Shown: in pieces, positions 21,010-29,146 of the stretch
Numbering within the stretch: position 1 is the stretch's first letter
Layout: each line of letters starts with the position of its first letter
Source: Parvularcula maris
GTDB taxonomy: Bacteria; Pseudomonadota; Alphaproteobacteria; Caulobacterales; Parvularculaceae
Length of the DNA: 64,000 nt
Assembly: GCF_024505085.1 (NCBI RefSeq)
Contig: NZ_JANIBC010000007.1
Span: 1 to 64,000, forward strand
Direction of reading: 5' to 3'
Translations under genes and position numbers: made by a program
The notes under the pieces: generated by a model
The model's input: the letters and a program-made list of their open reading frames with translations, nothing else
The model's database searches: none
Told to the model about the DNA's origin: nothing

Positions 21010-21969
21010 TTAGGTGCGCAGCAATACAGCTCCCCAGGTGAGGCCCCCGCCCATCCCCTCCAGCATGCAGAGCTGGCCCTCGCCGATACGCCCGTCGCGC
21101 CACGCCGCATCGAAGGCGAGGGGGATGGAGGCCGCAGAAGTATTGGCGTGCAGCGCCACGGTGGAGACCACTTGCTCCTCATTGAGCCGCAGCTTCTTCG
21201 CAACGCCCTTCAAAATCCGCTGGTTAGCCTGGTGGGGGACGAACCAGTCGATCTCCGGGATTTGAACATCGGCGTCACCGGCGCACTGAACGATGGCGCT
21301 GCTGATACGCGAAACCGCCTCCTTGAACACACGCGGTCCGTCCATGCGAAGATGGCCCACCGTGCCCGTGGTGGAGGGGCCTCCATCCACGTAGAGGATG
21401 TCGGCGAGGCTTCCGTCGCATCGCATGAAGCTCGATAGAATACCTCTCTTCGACGTGTCTTCTGCTTGTAGAACAAAGGCTCCGGCGCCGTCGCCAAAAA
21501 GAACGCAGGTGCGCCGGTCTTCCCAGTCAAGAATACGGCTGAAGGTTTCACTTCCGATCACTAGTGCGCGATTGTGTTGGCCCGATTCGAGCAGACCCGC
21601 GGTGATCGACAGGGCGTAGAGAAAGCCCGAGCAGACGGCCGCCACATCGAAGGCCGCCCCATCGGTGACGCCGAGCTGCTGCTGAATGAGGGCGGCGGAG
21701 GAGGGGAAGGTCCTGTCCGGGGTGGCCGTGGCGACCACAACGAGGTCGATATCGGCGGGACCCAGACCAGCATCGGCAAGGGCCTTACGGGCCGCCTCGG
21801 TGCCGAGGCTCACCGTCGTCTCGCCGTCGCCCGCGATGTAGCGCTGGTGGATGCCGGTGCGCTCCCTGATCCACTCGTCGGAGGTGTCGACGGTCTTGGT
21901 CAGCTCCTCATTGGTGAGGCAGCGCTCCGGCAGCGAGCTGCCGACACCCTTCAGGACCGCTCGTCTCAT
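21010..21969 (-). CDS. fabH: 3-oxoacyl-ACP synthase III
   Basis: A 319-residue thiolase-fold enzyme condensing acetyl-CoA with malonyl-ACP to start fatty acid synthesis. The catalytic triad is visible: Cys113 in AAVCSGF, His in VPHQANQRI (about 246) and Asn in ALHANTSAAS (about 276). The length is typical. The start ATG overlaps the plsX stop by 4 bases, so translation is coupled; ihfA follows. Confidence 0.97.
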   Translation of the reverse strand: MRRAVLKGVGSSLPERCLTNEELTKTVDTSDEWIRERTGIHQRYIAGDGETTVSLGTEAARKALADAGLGPADIDLVVVATATPDRTFPSSAALIQQQLGVTDGAAFDVAAVCSGFLYALSITAGLLESGQHNRALVIGSETFSRILDWEDRRTCVLFGDGAGAFVLQAEDTSKRGILSSFMRCDGSLADILYVDGGPSTTGTVGHLRMDGPRVFKEAVSRISSAIVQCAGDADVQIPEIDWFVPHQANQRILKGVAKKLRLNEEQVVSTVALHANTSAASIPLAFDAAWRDGRIGEGQLCMLEGMGGGLTWGAVLLRT

Positions 21970-23048
21970 TCCGCGGCCGCCGCCGAGGCCGTCTCCTCGT
22001 CATCGGTGGGAAGCTCCACGGCCCGGTCCGCCACATCGGCGATGGTCTCCTTGATCTGGTCGAGGAAGGGGTGCGCCGCCAGCTCCTCCGCCAGCTCGAG
22101 GGCGGAGGCGATGCCCTCTGGCTCCGAGCCGCCATGGCTCTTCACCACGAGCCCGTTGAGCCCCAGTAGGGGCGCGCCGTTGACCGAGGCCGGGTCCATG
22201 CGGTCCTTCAGCTTCTTGAGGGAGGGCATCATCAGCGCCGCGCCCATCTTGGACATCAGGTTCGCCGTGAGCGCCTCCTTGACCCAGCCGCCGAGAAGCC
22301 GCGCGGTCCCTTCGGCGGTCTTGAGGGCGATGTTACCGGTGAAACCGTCGGTCACCACCACGTCCACCTCGCCGGAGGAGATGTCGTTGCCCTCGACGAA
22401 GCCGATGAAGTCCATCTCGGGGTCCGCCTCGCGCAGCACCTTGGCGGCGTGCTTGATGAGGGCGTTCCCCTTGAGGTCCTCCTCGCCGATATTGAGAAGA
22501 CCGACCCGCGGCTTCTCCTTCTCGGTCATCGCGCGGAAGAACGCCTCGCCCATGATCGCGAACTGGACGAGCTGGTCGGCGGTGACGTCCACATTGGCGC
22601 CGACATCGAGCACCACCGCCTTGCCCGACATACTGGGCCAGAGCGCCGAAGCCGCAGGGCGGTCGACGCCCTCGATCATCTTGAGGCGCATCCTCGCGAT
22701 GGCCATCAGCGCGCCGGTATTGCCGCAGGAGACGATGCCGTTGGCCGCCCCCTCCTTCACCTGGTCGATGGCCGCCCACATGGAGCTGTCCTTGGCCCGG
22801 CGCAGGGCCTTGGCGGGCTTGTCGTCCATGGCGACGACGCCCTCGGCGTGGATGACGCTGACCCGGTCGTCAGGCAGGCTGGTCCGGCTCCGCGCCTCGG
22901 CGATGGCGCTCTCCTGTCCGACCAGGACGAGCTTACTCTGAAGCCCATCGTCCAGGGCCAGGCGGCAGCCGTCGATCACGGCCTGCGGGCCGTTGTCCCC
23001 GCCCATGACGTCGACGGCGAGGGTCAGTGTGCTTCGGTCCAGTGCCAT
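21966..23048 (-). CDS. plsX: Phosphate acyltransferase PlsX
   Basis: A 360-residue enzyme making acyl-phosphate from acyl-ACP, the first step of phospholipid synthesis through PlsY. It begins with LTLAVDVMGGDNGPQAVIDG, the family signature, and has GNTGALMA, VVTDGFTGNIALKT and GLVVKSHG. The C-terminal 30 residues are acidic and Ala-rich, slightly longer than usual. It is the first gene of the minus-strand plsX-fabH-ihfA unit. Confidence 0.96.
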   Translation of the reverse strand: MALDRSTLTLAVDVMGGDNGPQAVIDGCRLALDDGLQSKLVLVGQESAIAEARSRTSLPDDRVSVIHAEGVVAMDDKPAKALRRAKDSSMWAAIDQVKEGAANGIVSCGNTGALMAIARMRLKMIEGVDRPAASALWPSMSGKAVVLDVGANVDVTADQLVQFAIMGEAFFRAMTEKEKPRVGLLNIGEEDLKGNALIKHAAKVLREADPEMDFIGFVEGNDISSGEVDVVVTDGFTGNIALKTAEGTARLLGGWVKEALTANLMSKMGAALMMPSLKKLKDRMDPASVNGAPLLGLNGLVVKSHGGSEPEGIASALELAEELAAHPFLDQIKETIADVADRAVELPTDDEETASAAAAE

Positions 23049-23111
23049 AGCCAGAGAGGCCTTTCGTTAGGGTCCGGGGAGGGTACGAAACCGAAGGTTT
23101 CGAAGCTGCCT

Positions 23112-24296
23112 CTACTCCGTCATCTTTGCCGAGCGAAGCCACCACTCCTGATCGAAACCCGGTATCTCGAGGTTGGCGATGAACTGCTTCGTGCCCGCCT
23201 CCCAGGAAAAATTCATTGCGTGCTGCCGACACGCTTCGGGGTCTTTTCGTTCGAGGGCGGTCTCGATCGCCGCCTTCAGGTTTTCGTCAAGACAGCCGCA
23301 GCCCTCGGGCGCATCGGCCAGGATCTCCAGCGGTCCGCGCACAGGATAGGCGGCCACGGGCACGCCGCAGGCCAGCGCCTCGACATTGACGAGGCCGAAC
23401 GTGTCGGTGCGCGAGGGGAAGACGAAGACGTCGGAGCCGGCGAAGTGCCTGACGAGATCCTCGCCGTAATGGGTGCCGGCCCAGTGGACATTCTTGTACT
23501 TGTACTTGGCCTTCAGCTCTTCTTCCTGGGGGCCGTGGCCGACCATCACCTTGGTGCCGGGGAGGTCGAGGTCGAGGAAGTCCTCCACCGTCTTCTCCAC
23601 GGCGAAGCGGCCGACATAGGTCATGATGGGGCGGGGAAGGCCCTCATAGACATCGGTCTCCATCGGGTGGAACTTCTCGGTGTCCACGCCGCGAGCCCAG
23701 ATCTTCATGTTCTTGAAGCCCTTGCCCTCGAGCTCCTCGATCAGGCCGGGGGTCGCGACCATCAGGGTCTCGGCGTCGTTGTGGAAGTCGCGCAGCAGCG
23801 CGTAGCCCCAGTCGATGGGAAAGCGTATGCGGTCATAGGCGTATTCGGGAAAGCGGGTGTGGAAGCTCGTCGTGTAGGGAAACTTCCGCCTCTTGCAGAA
23901 GCGCCTGGTCGCCCGTCCGATCGGCCCTTCGGTGGCGATGTGGATGGCGTCCGGCTGGAAGGTATTGATCATCGACGCCACCTTCCGGTTGGGGAAGAGC
24001 GACAGGCGGATCTCGTTGTAGCTAGGCATCGGCACCGAGTGGAAATCCTGCGGCGTGATGTAGAGAACCTGGTTGCCCTTCGCCTCCAGGATGTTGCCCA
24101 GCGTGTCGAGGGTGGTGACCACGCCGTTGAGCTGCGGCTTCCAGGCATCGGTGGCGATGACCACTTTCAGGCCGCCCTCGGAGTTCGGCATGTCGAACTT
24201 GCGTTTGGGGCGCGGGATGTTGCGCACCTTGCGTCCGATGGTCTTGAGGCGGCCTTTGTCGGACGGGGCGGCGGGCTCAGGGGGAAGCGTGCTCAT
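23112..24296 (-). CDS. Glycosyltransferase family 4 (MgtA/DgdA-like)
   Basis: A GT-B glycosyltransferase of about 394 residues from the ATG at 24296 (a TTG at 24308 would add 4). The N-terminal domain has VIATDAWKPQLNGVVTTL (about 45-62) and the SFHTRFPEYAYDR acceptor-domain motif; the C-terminal domain has YVGRFAVEKTVEDFLDLDLPG and PSRTDTFGLVNVEALACGVPVA with the GT4 Glu pair (EX7E). Close relatives transfer mannose or glucosyl groups to diacylglycerol in membrane glycolipid synthesis. Acceptor and donor cannot be read from sequence. It ends 64 bp upstream of plsX, which may link it to membrane lipid synthesis. Confidence 0.82.
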   Translation of the reverse strand: MSTLPPEPAAPSDKGRLKTIGRKVRNIPRPKRKFDMPNSEGGLKVVIATDAWKPQLNGVVTTLDTLGNILEAKGNQVLYITPQDFHSVPMPSYNEIRLSLFPNRKVASMINTFQPDAIHIATEGPIGRATRRFCKRRKFPYTTSFHTRFPEYAYDRIRFPIDWGYALLRDFHNDAETLMVATPGLIEELEGKGFKNMKIWARGVDTEKFHPMETDVYEGLPRPIMTYVGRFAVEKTVEDFLDLDLPGTKVMVGHGPQEEELKAKYKYKNVHWAGTHYGEDLVRHFAGSDVFVFPSRTDTFGLVNVEALACGVPVAAYPVRGPLEILADAPEGCGCLDENLKAAIETALERKDPEACRQHAMNFSWEAGTKQFIANLEIPGFDQEWWLRSAKMTE

Positions 24297-24423
24297 AGGG
24301 CATCGCAATAAACTGACAGCCCCTGCGTGTCACCCGGACTCTGCGGCAAGAAACGGCCATCTCACAGGCGAGGATTGGCTAGAATGACGCAGTCTGTTGT
24401 GCGGTGCAAAAAAAGCTGGACAG

Positions 24424-24526
24424 AAACGGCCCGGAGTGGCATGTAAGAGATGTCGGCGCTGCCGACATGCCCTTCCGGGCGTTTCCTCCCTAAGACTGGC
24501 TGCGGCTTCGGCCGCAGTCCTTTTTT
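24424..24526 (+). other. Structured RNA candidate with mutually exclusive stems, ending in a terminator
   Basis: AAACG (24424-24428) pairs with CGTTT (24480-24484) and CCCGG (24430-24434) with CCGGG (24475-24479). Inside, GGCATGT (24438-24444) can pair with ACATGCC (24465-24471), or ATGTCGGC (24450-24457) with GCCGACAT (24461-24468); the two share bases and exclude each other. A second hairpin, CTGCGGC-TTCG-GCCGCAG (24500-24517), is followed by TTTTTT (24521-24526), a plus-strand terminator. No ORF is credible in the 328-bp gap. On the minus strand a T run (24406-24412) also follows the first hairpin, so it could end the amidohydrolase transcript. Confidence 0.45.
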
Positions 24527-24624
24527 CCTCTTTCTGCCAGACGCTTTTCGAGGCCGCAAGGGTTTTATCCTACGCGGAGTCAATAGATACGCTGACGCTC
24601 GATTTTCCGGCGATAGCGCGAGAT

Positions 24625-25497
24625 CTATTCCGCGGCGATGGCGCCTGGGGCCGAGGCGAGAAGCACCCTGTCCACCACCTGCTCGATCCGCCTCGCCGTG
24701 GTCTGAAAGCCCGCGTTCCGGGCGACCCGGCGCTCGTTCATATAGAGCCCGCGGTTGATCTCGATCTGCAGGACCCCGATCCCCTCGCGCGGCTTGCCGT
24801 AGTTCGAGGCGACGAAACCCCCGGCATAGGGCTGGTTGCGGGCGACCTTGAACCCCTCGCGCATGAACGCGTCCTCCCAGAGGCCCGTGTCCTCCTCGCT
24901 GCAGGACGCACCGAAGAGATCGCCGAGCACGATGTCGGCGAGCTTCTGCTGACCACCGGCGGAGGAGGGCATGGAGTGCCAGTCGACGATCAGCACACGG
25001 CCGAACCGCTCCCTCGCCTCCTCGGCAAGGGCCGAGACGTCGTCATGATAGGGGTGGAAGCACTGCTTGAGACGGCTCTTGGCCTCGCTGCTCGGCAGGC
25101 GCGAGCCGTAGATGGAGCGGCCGTCGGCGGCGAGCTTCGGGATCACCCCGAAACCGGCCACGACCCGGCTCGAACGGGTGAGGGGGCCTGGGTCCACCTG
25201 GCCGCTGAAGAGGCCTGGGTCGAGCTCCCGCGGCGAGCGGTTCACATCGACGAAGAGCCTTGGAAAATGCGCGTGCACCGTGGGCACCAGCTCCTTCGCG
25301 AAGGAGGGGATGAGCTGGTCCACATAGGCGTCCTCGGAGCGGCGCAGGGTCTCCAGCGGCAGCGGCGACATGCTCAGTAGGCGTCTGGGATAGTCCCGTC
25401 CGGCGTGGGGGCAGCAGAAGAGATAGGGGTGCCGCCAGCTCGAGGGGCGCTCGACCACGTGGCTGGGGTAGTTCTGCTTGACGATTCGCGCGACCAT
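24625..25497 (-). CDS. N-formylglutamate amidohydrolase
   Basis: A 290-residue protein of the FGase family (N-formyl-L-glutamate to formate and glutamate, last step of one histidine-degradation route). It has the metal-binding CCPHAGRDYP (about residues 29-38), VDVNRSPRELDP, VDWHSMPSS with the conserved His, and IEINRGLYMNE. No other hut gene is near, so the real substrate may be a related N-acyl amino acid. It is divergent from cpdR, an arrangement often seen in alphaproteobacteria. Confidence 0.85.
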   Translation of the reverse strand: MVARIVKQNYPSHVVERPSSWRHPYLFCCPHAGRDYPRRLLSMSPLPLETLRRSEDAYVDQLIPSFAKELVPTVHAHFPRLFVDVNRSPRELDPGLFSGQVDPGPLTRSSRVVAGFGVIPKLAADGRSIYGSRLPSSEAKSRLKQCFHPYHDDVSALAEEARERFGRVLIVDWHSMPSSAGGQQKLADIVLGDLFGASCSEEDTGLWEDAFMREGFKVARNQPYAGGFVASNYGKPREGIGVLQIEINRGLYMNERRVARNAGFQTTARRIEQVVDRVLLASAPGAIAAE

Positions 25498-25673
25498 GCC
25501 ACCCCGACCTCAACCAAGCTGCAGCGTAGCGTCAAGATCGCCTATCGAAAACCCCTTGGCGAGGGGCGAAAAGTCCGATTAGGATCGCGCGAAGACAACC
25601 TCTCTTCACGCCGCATTAAGGGCGTATTGGGTAGTCTGGTTGCGTTCAAAAACGACAATGAAGGACGATGAAG

Positions 25674-26033
25674 ATGGCCGCCATTCTCCTGGCCGAAGAC
25701 GACGAGTCCATGCGCTCGTTCCTCAAGCGCGCGCTCGAGAAGGCCGGCCACGTGGTCGTCGATGCGGGGCAGGGCGACGACGCCCTGGCCGAGCTGCAGC
25801 TTCGCGAGTTCGACCTGCTGCTGACCGACATCGTCATGCCCGGTATGGACGGCATCGAGCTGGCTCGCCGCTCCGCGGATATCGACCCGGCGATGAAGAT
25901 CATGTTCATCACCGGCTTCGCCGCCGTGGCCCTCAACCCGGCCAACCGAACGCCCCAGGAAGCCAAAGTGCTCTCTAAACCCTTCCACCTGCGCGACCTC
26001 GTGGACGAGGTGGACCGGCTGATCGCGGCTTAA
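25674..26033 (+). CDS. cpdR: Response regulator CpdR, ClpXP adaptor
   Basis: A stand-alone receiver domain of 119 residues. ATG 25674 is chosen over 25668 because AAGGA is then 8 bases upstream and the protein begins MAAILLAEDD, as CpdR does. Phospho-acceptor Asp is in LLLTDIVMPGMDG (about residue 52), acidic pocket AEDD at the N-terminus, Thr in FITGFAA and Lys in LSKPFHL. Unphosphorylated CpdR primes ClpXP to degrade cell-cycle proteins; it is switched by the CckA-ChpT phosphorelay. clpP and clpX lie 6 kb away in this window. Confidence 0.9.
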   Translation: MAAILLAEDDESMRSFLKRALEKAGHVVVDAGQGDDALAELQLREFDLLLTDIVMPGMDGIELARRSADIDPAMKIMFITGFAAVALNPANRTPQEAKVLSKPFHLRDLVDEVDRLIAA

Positions 26034-26038
26034 CTGAC

Positions 26039-26110
26039 CTCACGGCGCGCAGCGCCTCCGGCGGGGGCGAGCCATACGGCTCGGGCACCCGGTCGGGTGC
26101 CTTCCCGCTG
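26039..26110. repeat. Intergenic repeat, family E copy 1
   Basis: Contains CTCACGGCGCGCAGCGCCTC, GGGCGAGCCATACGGCTCGG and the palindrome GGCACCCGGTCGGGTGCC. It starts 5 bp after the cpdR stop. Copies 2 and 3 follow the two tRNA-Val genes. Confidence 0.75.
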
Positions 26111-26322
26111 CAGTGTGGCGCGTCGGATTTTTCATAAGAGGCTGGAGCGTATCCATCGACGCTTTCCCACGGCTCGACCGTGGGACCCATCTCCCGCGTG
26201 TTGAGTGGATCGGGCCTTGGGAATGATGTCGGCTTTCCAGACCCATTTTCCCAGCCTTACGTTCTTGAAAGGCCCCTTGGGCGTTCTTATCGTTACTCAG
26301 TAAGCAAGCATCAGGGTCTTCC

Positions 26323-26538
26323 ATGAAACGCATCGCACTGCCCGCCGCCCTTCTTTCCGCCTTCGTCCTGTCGGGCTGCGTCATCGACGCGGGCAGCGAC
26401 GGCTGGGAGGAGAACTCCTCGCTCGCCGAGCGCACGCGCCTCGCCATCGAAGCCTGCGGTCAGGGCAACGTCGCCAAGGTGACCTCCACGGGCTACACCT
26501 GCAAAACCTTCGACGAGGGCGCCGTCCGCCGCGACTAA
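26323..26538 (+). CDS. Small lipoprotein, unknown
   Basis: A 71-residue lipoprotein. MKRIALPAALLSAFVLSGC is a signal sequence with lipobox LSGC (Cys19). The mature part of about 50 residues has two more Cys (EACGQGNVAKV and GYTCKTF) that may form a disulfide in the periplasm. I do not recognise the family. It lies between cpdR and tRNA-Val. Confidence 0.75.
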   Translation: MKRIALPAALLSAFVLSGCVIDAGSDGWEENSSLAERTRLAIEACGQGNVAKVTSTGYTCKTFDEGAVRRD

Positions 26539-26581
26539 TCCCTTGCGGGGGCGCAGCACCCTCGCTAAGGGCCGCCGCCTT

Positions 26582-26653
<72 letters not shown>

Positions 26654-26656
<3 letters not shown>

Positions 26657-26685
26657 TTTCGATCCAGCGGATCGAAATGGTTTTC
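26654..26685 (+). terminator. Terminator whose stem starts at the tRNA-Val(CAC) CCA end
   Basis: CCATTTCGATCC (26654-26665), loop AGC, GGATCGAAATGG (26669-26680), then TTTTCT. The 12-bp stem includes the three CCA bases of the tRNA. Confidence 0.8.
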
Positions 26686-26693
26686 TCTTCGAT

Positions 26694-26760
26694 CTCACGC
26701 GCCGTGGGCGCTCCGATGGGGCGAGCCATACGGCTCGGGCACCCGGTCGGGTGCCTTCCC
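26694..26760. repeat. Intergenic repeat, family E copy 2
   Basis: Shares GATGGGGCGAGCCATACGGC and the palindrome GGCACCCGGTCGGGTGCC with the copies at 26039 and 27985. It begins 14 bp past the tRNA-Val(CAC) terminator stem. Confidence 0.75.
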
Positions 26761-26805
26761 GTTCGACCGCCGAGCCTCGAAGGGTGTGTCGCTCAGACGC
26801 TGCGC

Positions 26806-26914
26806 TTCCCTCCCCCTCCCAGGGGGAGGTGCCCGAAGGGCGGAGGGGGACTGTCGGCTAGCGAAGTCCTTTGTTGCTACTCCCCTTCGTCAGCTTCGCT
26901 GAAGGGGAGGGGGT
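26806..26914. repeat. Intergenic repeat, family D copy 2
   Basis: Starts with hairpin TCCCCCTCCCAGGGGGAG, then GTGCCCGAAGGGCGGAGGGG, a variable centre, and the end hairpin CCCCTTCGTCAGCTTCGCTGAAGGGG. Other copies are at 40496 and 41956, and a diverged one at 18740. Confidence 0.75.
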
Positions 26915-26958
26915 CTCAAAACCTTGCCAACCTAGCGCATCTGCCGCAGTGCAGCAGC

Positions 26959-27819
26959 ATGACCAGCCCTGCCCAGTCGCTTCTGACCCTGCTCGACCTC
27001 GAACCCATCGACCGCGACCTCTATCGCGGCGCGAAGGACCCGGAGGCCAGGGGGCGGATCTTCGGCGGGCAGGTGGTGGCCCAGGCGCTGATGGCGGCTT
27101 ACGGCACGGTCAGCGAGGACCGCCAGGCTCACTCCCTCCACGCCTATTTCGTCCGCCCAGGCGACGATGCTCACCCGGTCATCTACCATGTCGAACGGGA
27201 CCGCGACGGCGGTAGCTTCTCCAACCGCCGGGTGGTCGCGAGCCAGGGGGGCGAGACGATCCTCAACATGATCGCTTCCTTCCACCTGCGCGAGGAAGGC
27301 CTCTCCCATCAGGAAGACATGCCGGATGTGCCCAGCCCCGAAGAGCTGCGCTCCGACACGGAGATCGCCGAGGAACTCACCCATCTGCCGGAGCCCTTCC
27401 GCCGTTTCATGGCGCGCAGGCGGGGGATCGAGGTGCGGCGGACGTCCCTCCACGCCTTTCAAGGCCGCAAAGCCGAGCCGCAACAGCATTTGTGGTTCAG
27501 GCTCGGCGCCGACACCCCCGGCGAAGACGCCGTCCGGCGCGCCGTCCTCGCCTATGCTTCGGACTTCGCGCTCCTCGGCACGGCCCTGCTGCCCCACGGC
27601 GTGAACTGGACCACGAAGGGCGTGCGCTCGGCCTCGATCGACCACGCGGTCTGGTTCCACGCCTCCCCGAAGGTCGGAGAGTGGCTTCTTTACACCATGG
27701 ATTCGGGCTGGTCCGGCGGAGCCAGAGGCTTCTCGCGCGGGCGCATCTTCGACCGCTCCGGCACCCTCGTCGCCTCCACCGCCCAGGAAGGCCTCATTCG
27801 CTACAAACCGCAAAGTTAG
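26959..27819 (+). CDS. tesB: Acyl-CoA thioesterase II
   Basis: A 286-residue double-hotdog thioesterase hydrolysing acyl-CoA. The ATG at 26959 gives the usual family start (LLTLLDLEPIDRDLYRG). Motifs: RIFGGQVVAQAL (about residues 32-43), HSLHAYFVRPGD, FLLPHGVNW-like LLPHGVNWTTKG and SIDHAVWFH with the catalytic Asp (about 228), plus the late Thr/Gln region VASTAQEGLIR. The longer upstream frame would run through the tRNA-Val gene and is rejected. Confidence 0.93.
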   Translation: MTSPAQSLLTLLDLEPIDRDLYRGAKDPEARGRIFGGQVVAQALMAAYGTVSEDRQAHSLHAYFVRPGDDAHPVIYHVERDRDGGSFSNRRVVASQGGETILNMIASFHLREEGLSHQEDMPDVPSPEELRSDTEIAEELTHLPEPFRRFMARRRGIEVRRTSLHAFQGRKAEPQQHLWFRLGADTPGEDAVRRAVLAYASDFALLGTALLPHGVNWTTKGVRSASIDHAVWFHASPKVGEWLLYTMDSGWSGGARGFSRGRIFDRSGTLVASTAQEGLIRYKPQS

Positions 27820-27871
27820 GGCTTGAGCCGCGCAGACCCTTTCGCTAATGCCGCCTCTCCCGAAGGGGAAC

Positions 27872-27946
27872 GCGCGTATAGCTCAGCGGTAGAGCACTTC
27901 GTTGACATCGAAGGGGTCCCAAGTTCGATCCTTGGTACGCGCACCA
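27872..27946 (+). tRNA. tRNA-Val (anticodon GAC)
   Basis: Acceptor GCGCGTA/TACGCGC, D-arm TAGCTCAGCGGTAGAGCA (identical to the other tRNA-Val), anticodon stem CTTCG/CGAAG with loop TTGACAT (anticodon GAC), T-arm AGTTCGATCCT, encoded CCA (27944-27946). It reads GUC and GUU codons. Confidence 0.96.
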
Positions 27947-27980
27947 TTTTCAGCCCTTGCGGCTGAAAATGGGATTTTTT
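27944..27980 (+). terminator. Terminator whose stem starts at the tRNA-Val(GAC) CCA end
   Basis: CCATTTTCAGCC (27944-27955), loop CTTGC, GGCTGAAAATGG (27961-27972), then a T6 run at 27975-27980. As for the other tRNA-Val, the first stem bases are the tRNA CCA end. Confidence 0.85.
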
Positions 27981-27984
27981 CTAT

Positions 27985-28052
27985 CTCACGGCGCGCAGCG
28001 CCTCCGATGGGGCGAGCCATACCGCTTGGGCACCCGGTCGGGTGCCTTCCCG
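27985..28052. repeat. Intergenic repeat, family E copy 3
   Basis: CTCACGGCGCGCAGCGCCTC, GATGGGGCGAGCCATACCGC and GGCACCCGGTCGGGTGCC, starting 5 bp after the T run of the tRNA-Val(GAC) terminator. The remaining 74 bp before the cytochrome gene carry a family D-like fragment (GTAGGGGAGGAGGCACTGCG) and no gene. Confidence 0.75.
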
Positions 28053-28126
28053 CGGCAGCGTTGGTCTTCTGCGAACATACTTCTCCGCTGCGCTTACCCC
28101 CCTGTAGGGGAGGAGGCACTGCGCTC

Positions 28127-28543
28127 CTATTCCCCCTTCGTCTTCAGATAAGCGATCAGATCGCGCCGATCCGCTTCGCTCGGCATGCCCCCATAGGCCA
28201 TGCGCCCGCCAGGGATGACCGCGCGGGGGTCTTCTAGATAGGCGGAGAGCGTCTCCTCATTCCAGACCAGCTCGCTGCGCTGCAGCGCTCTTGAGTAAGC
28301 GAAATCCGCGTGCCGTCCGGCCTCGGCTCCCACCACGCCATGGAGGTTCGGCCCGACCCGGTGAGGCAGCCCGGCCTCGGCGTCGTGGCAGACGCCGCAC
28401 TGGCGGAAGAGGCGCTGGCCCATCTCCAGGTCCGGGGGCAGCGTCAGGCGCTCTTCATCGGTGAGGGGAGTGGGCGGCGCGTCCTCGGCGCAGGCGGCGA
28501 GGAGAAAAAGACCAGCGGCGAGGCTTGCAAGGCGGGGCGTCAT
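28127..28543 (-). CDS. Class I cytochrome c, lipoprotein
   Basis: A 138-residue protein from the ATG at 28543. The signal sequence ends in the lipobox LAAC (about Cys18), so it is probably membrane-anchored on the periplasmic side. Haem attachment is CGVCH (about residues 49-53), and the Met ligand is likely in GGRMAYGGM near the C-terminus. The sequence around MGQRLFRQCGVCHDAE and HRVGPNLHGVVG is like the cytochrome c2/c552 group. It is a small electron carrier; the partner oxidase is not in the window. Confidence 0.88.
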   Translation of the reverse strand: MTPRLASLAAGLFLLAACAEDAPPTPLTDEERLTLPPDLEMGQRLFRQCGVCHDAEAGLPHRVGPNLHGVVGAEAGRHADFAYSRALQRSELVWNEETLSAYLEDPRAVIPGGRMAYGGMPSEADRRDLIAYLKTKGE

Positions 28544-28615
28544 GGGGTCCACCCTCTACCGTCATTTCCAGCGAAGGCCACGGGCGGATTGCCGCCCGGC
28601 GGATGAACCAGAACC

Positions 28616-29143
28616 ATGGACCTCAAAGCCTCGATCAGGGCCATCCCCGATCACCCCAAGCCCGGCATCGTCTTTCGCGACCTCACCACGCTGATGGGCA
28701 ACCCCGAAGCCTTCGCCCATACCTGCGGTGCCATGGCGGAGGCGTTCAAGTCCCGCGGCGTGACCCATGTGGCAGGCATTGAGGCGAGGGGCTTCATCTT
28801 CGGTGCTGCCGTGGCCGACCGCCTCGGATGCGCCTTCGTGCCGGTCCGCAAGGCGGGCAAGCTGCCCAGCGAGACCCTGCGCCGGTCCTACGCGCTGGAG
28901 TATGGCGAGGACACGCTGGAGATCCACAAGGACGCGCTGCCCGCGGGCGCCAAGGTGCTGCTGCTCGACGACCTTCTCGCCACCGGAGGCACGGCGCGGG
29001 CGACCGCCGAACTGATCCGCGAGGCGGGGGGCGAAGTCCTCTCCGCCGCCTTCGTGGTGGAGCTCGAAGGCCTGCCCGGCCGGGCGAAGCTCGAAGAGCT
29101 AAGCCTGGACGTCTGGTCCCTCACTCAGTTCAAGGAGGACTGA
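28616..29143 (+). CDS. apt: Adenine phosphoribosyltransferase
   Basis: A 175-residue PRTase making AMP from adenine and PRPP. The N-terminus DLKASIRAIPDHPKPGIVFRD (landmark) is the family start, and the PRPP loop is VLLLDDLLATGGTA (about residues 117-130). The length is typical. It may be co-transcribed with the TerB-like gene 3 bp downstream. Confidence 0.95.
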   Translation: MDLKASIRAIPDHPKPGIVFRDLTTLMGNPEAFAHTCGAMAEAFKSRGVTHVAGIEARGFIFGAAVADRLGCAFVPVRKAGKLPSETLRRSYALEYGEDTLEIHKDALPAGAKVLLLDDLLATGGTARATAELIREAGGEVLSAAFVVELEGLPGRAKLEELSLDVWSLTQFKED

Positions 29144-29146
29144 AGG

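Noticed and set aside
22449-24311. A 620-codon open frame antisense to plsX and the glycosyltransferase gene
   Set aside because: Both opposite genes are clearly real and the frame crosses their boundary with no recognisable domain.
24424-24526. Small signal recognition particle RNA (ffs) or 6S RNA
   Set aside because: The conserved GGAA/tetraloop features of SRP RNA and the open central bubble of 6S RNA are not visible.
24625-25497. Part of a histidine-utilisation (hut) operon
   Set aside because: No hutH, hutU, hutI or hutC gene lies in the window; the gene is a stand-alone neighbour of cpdR.
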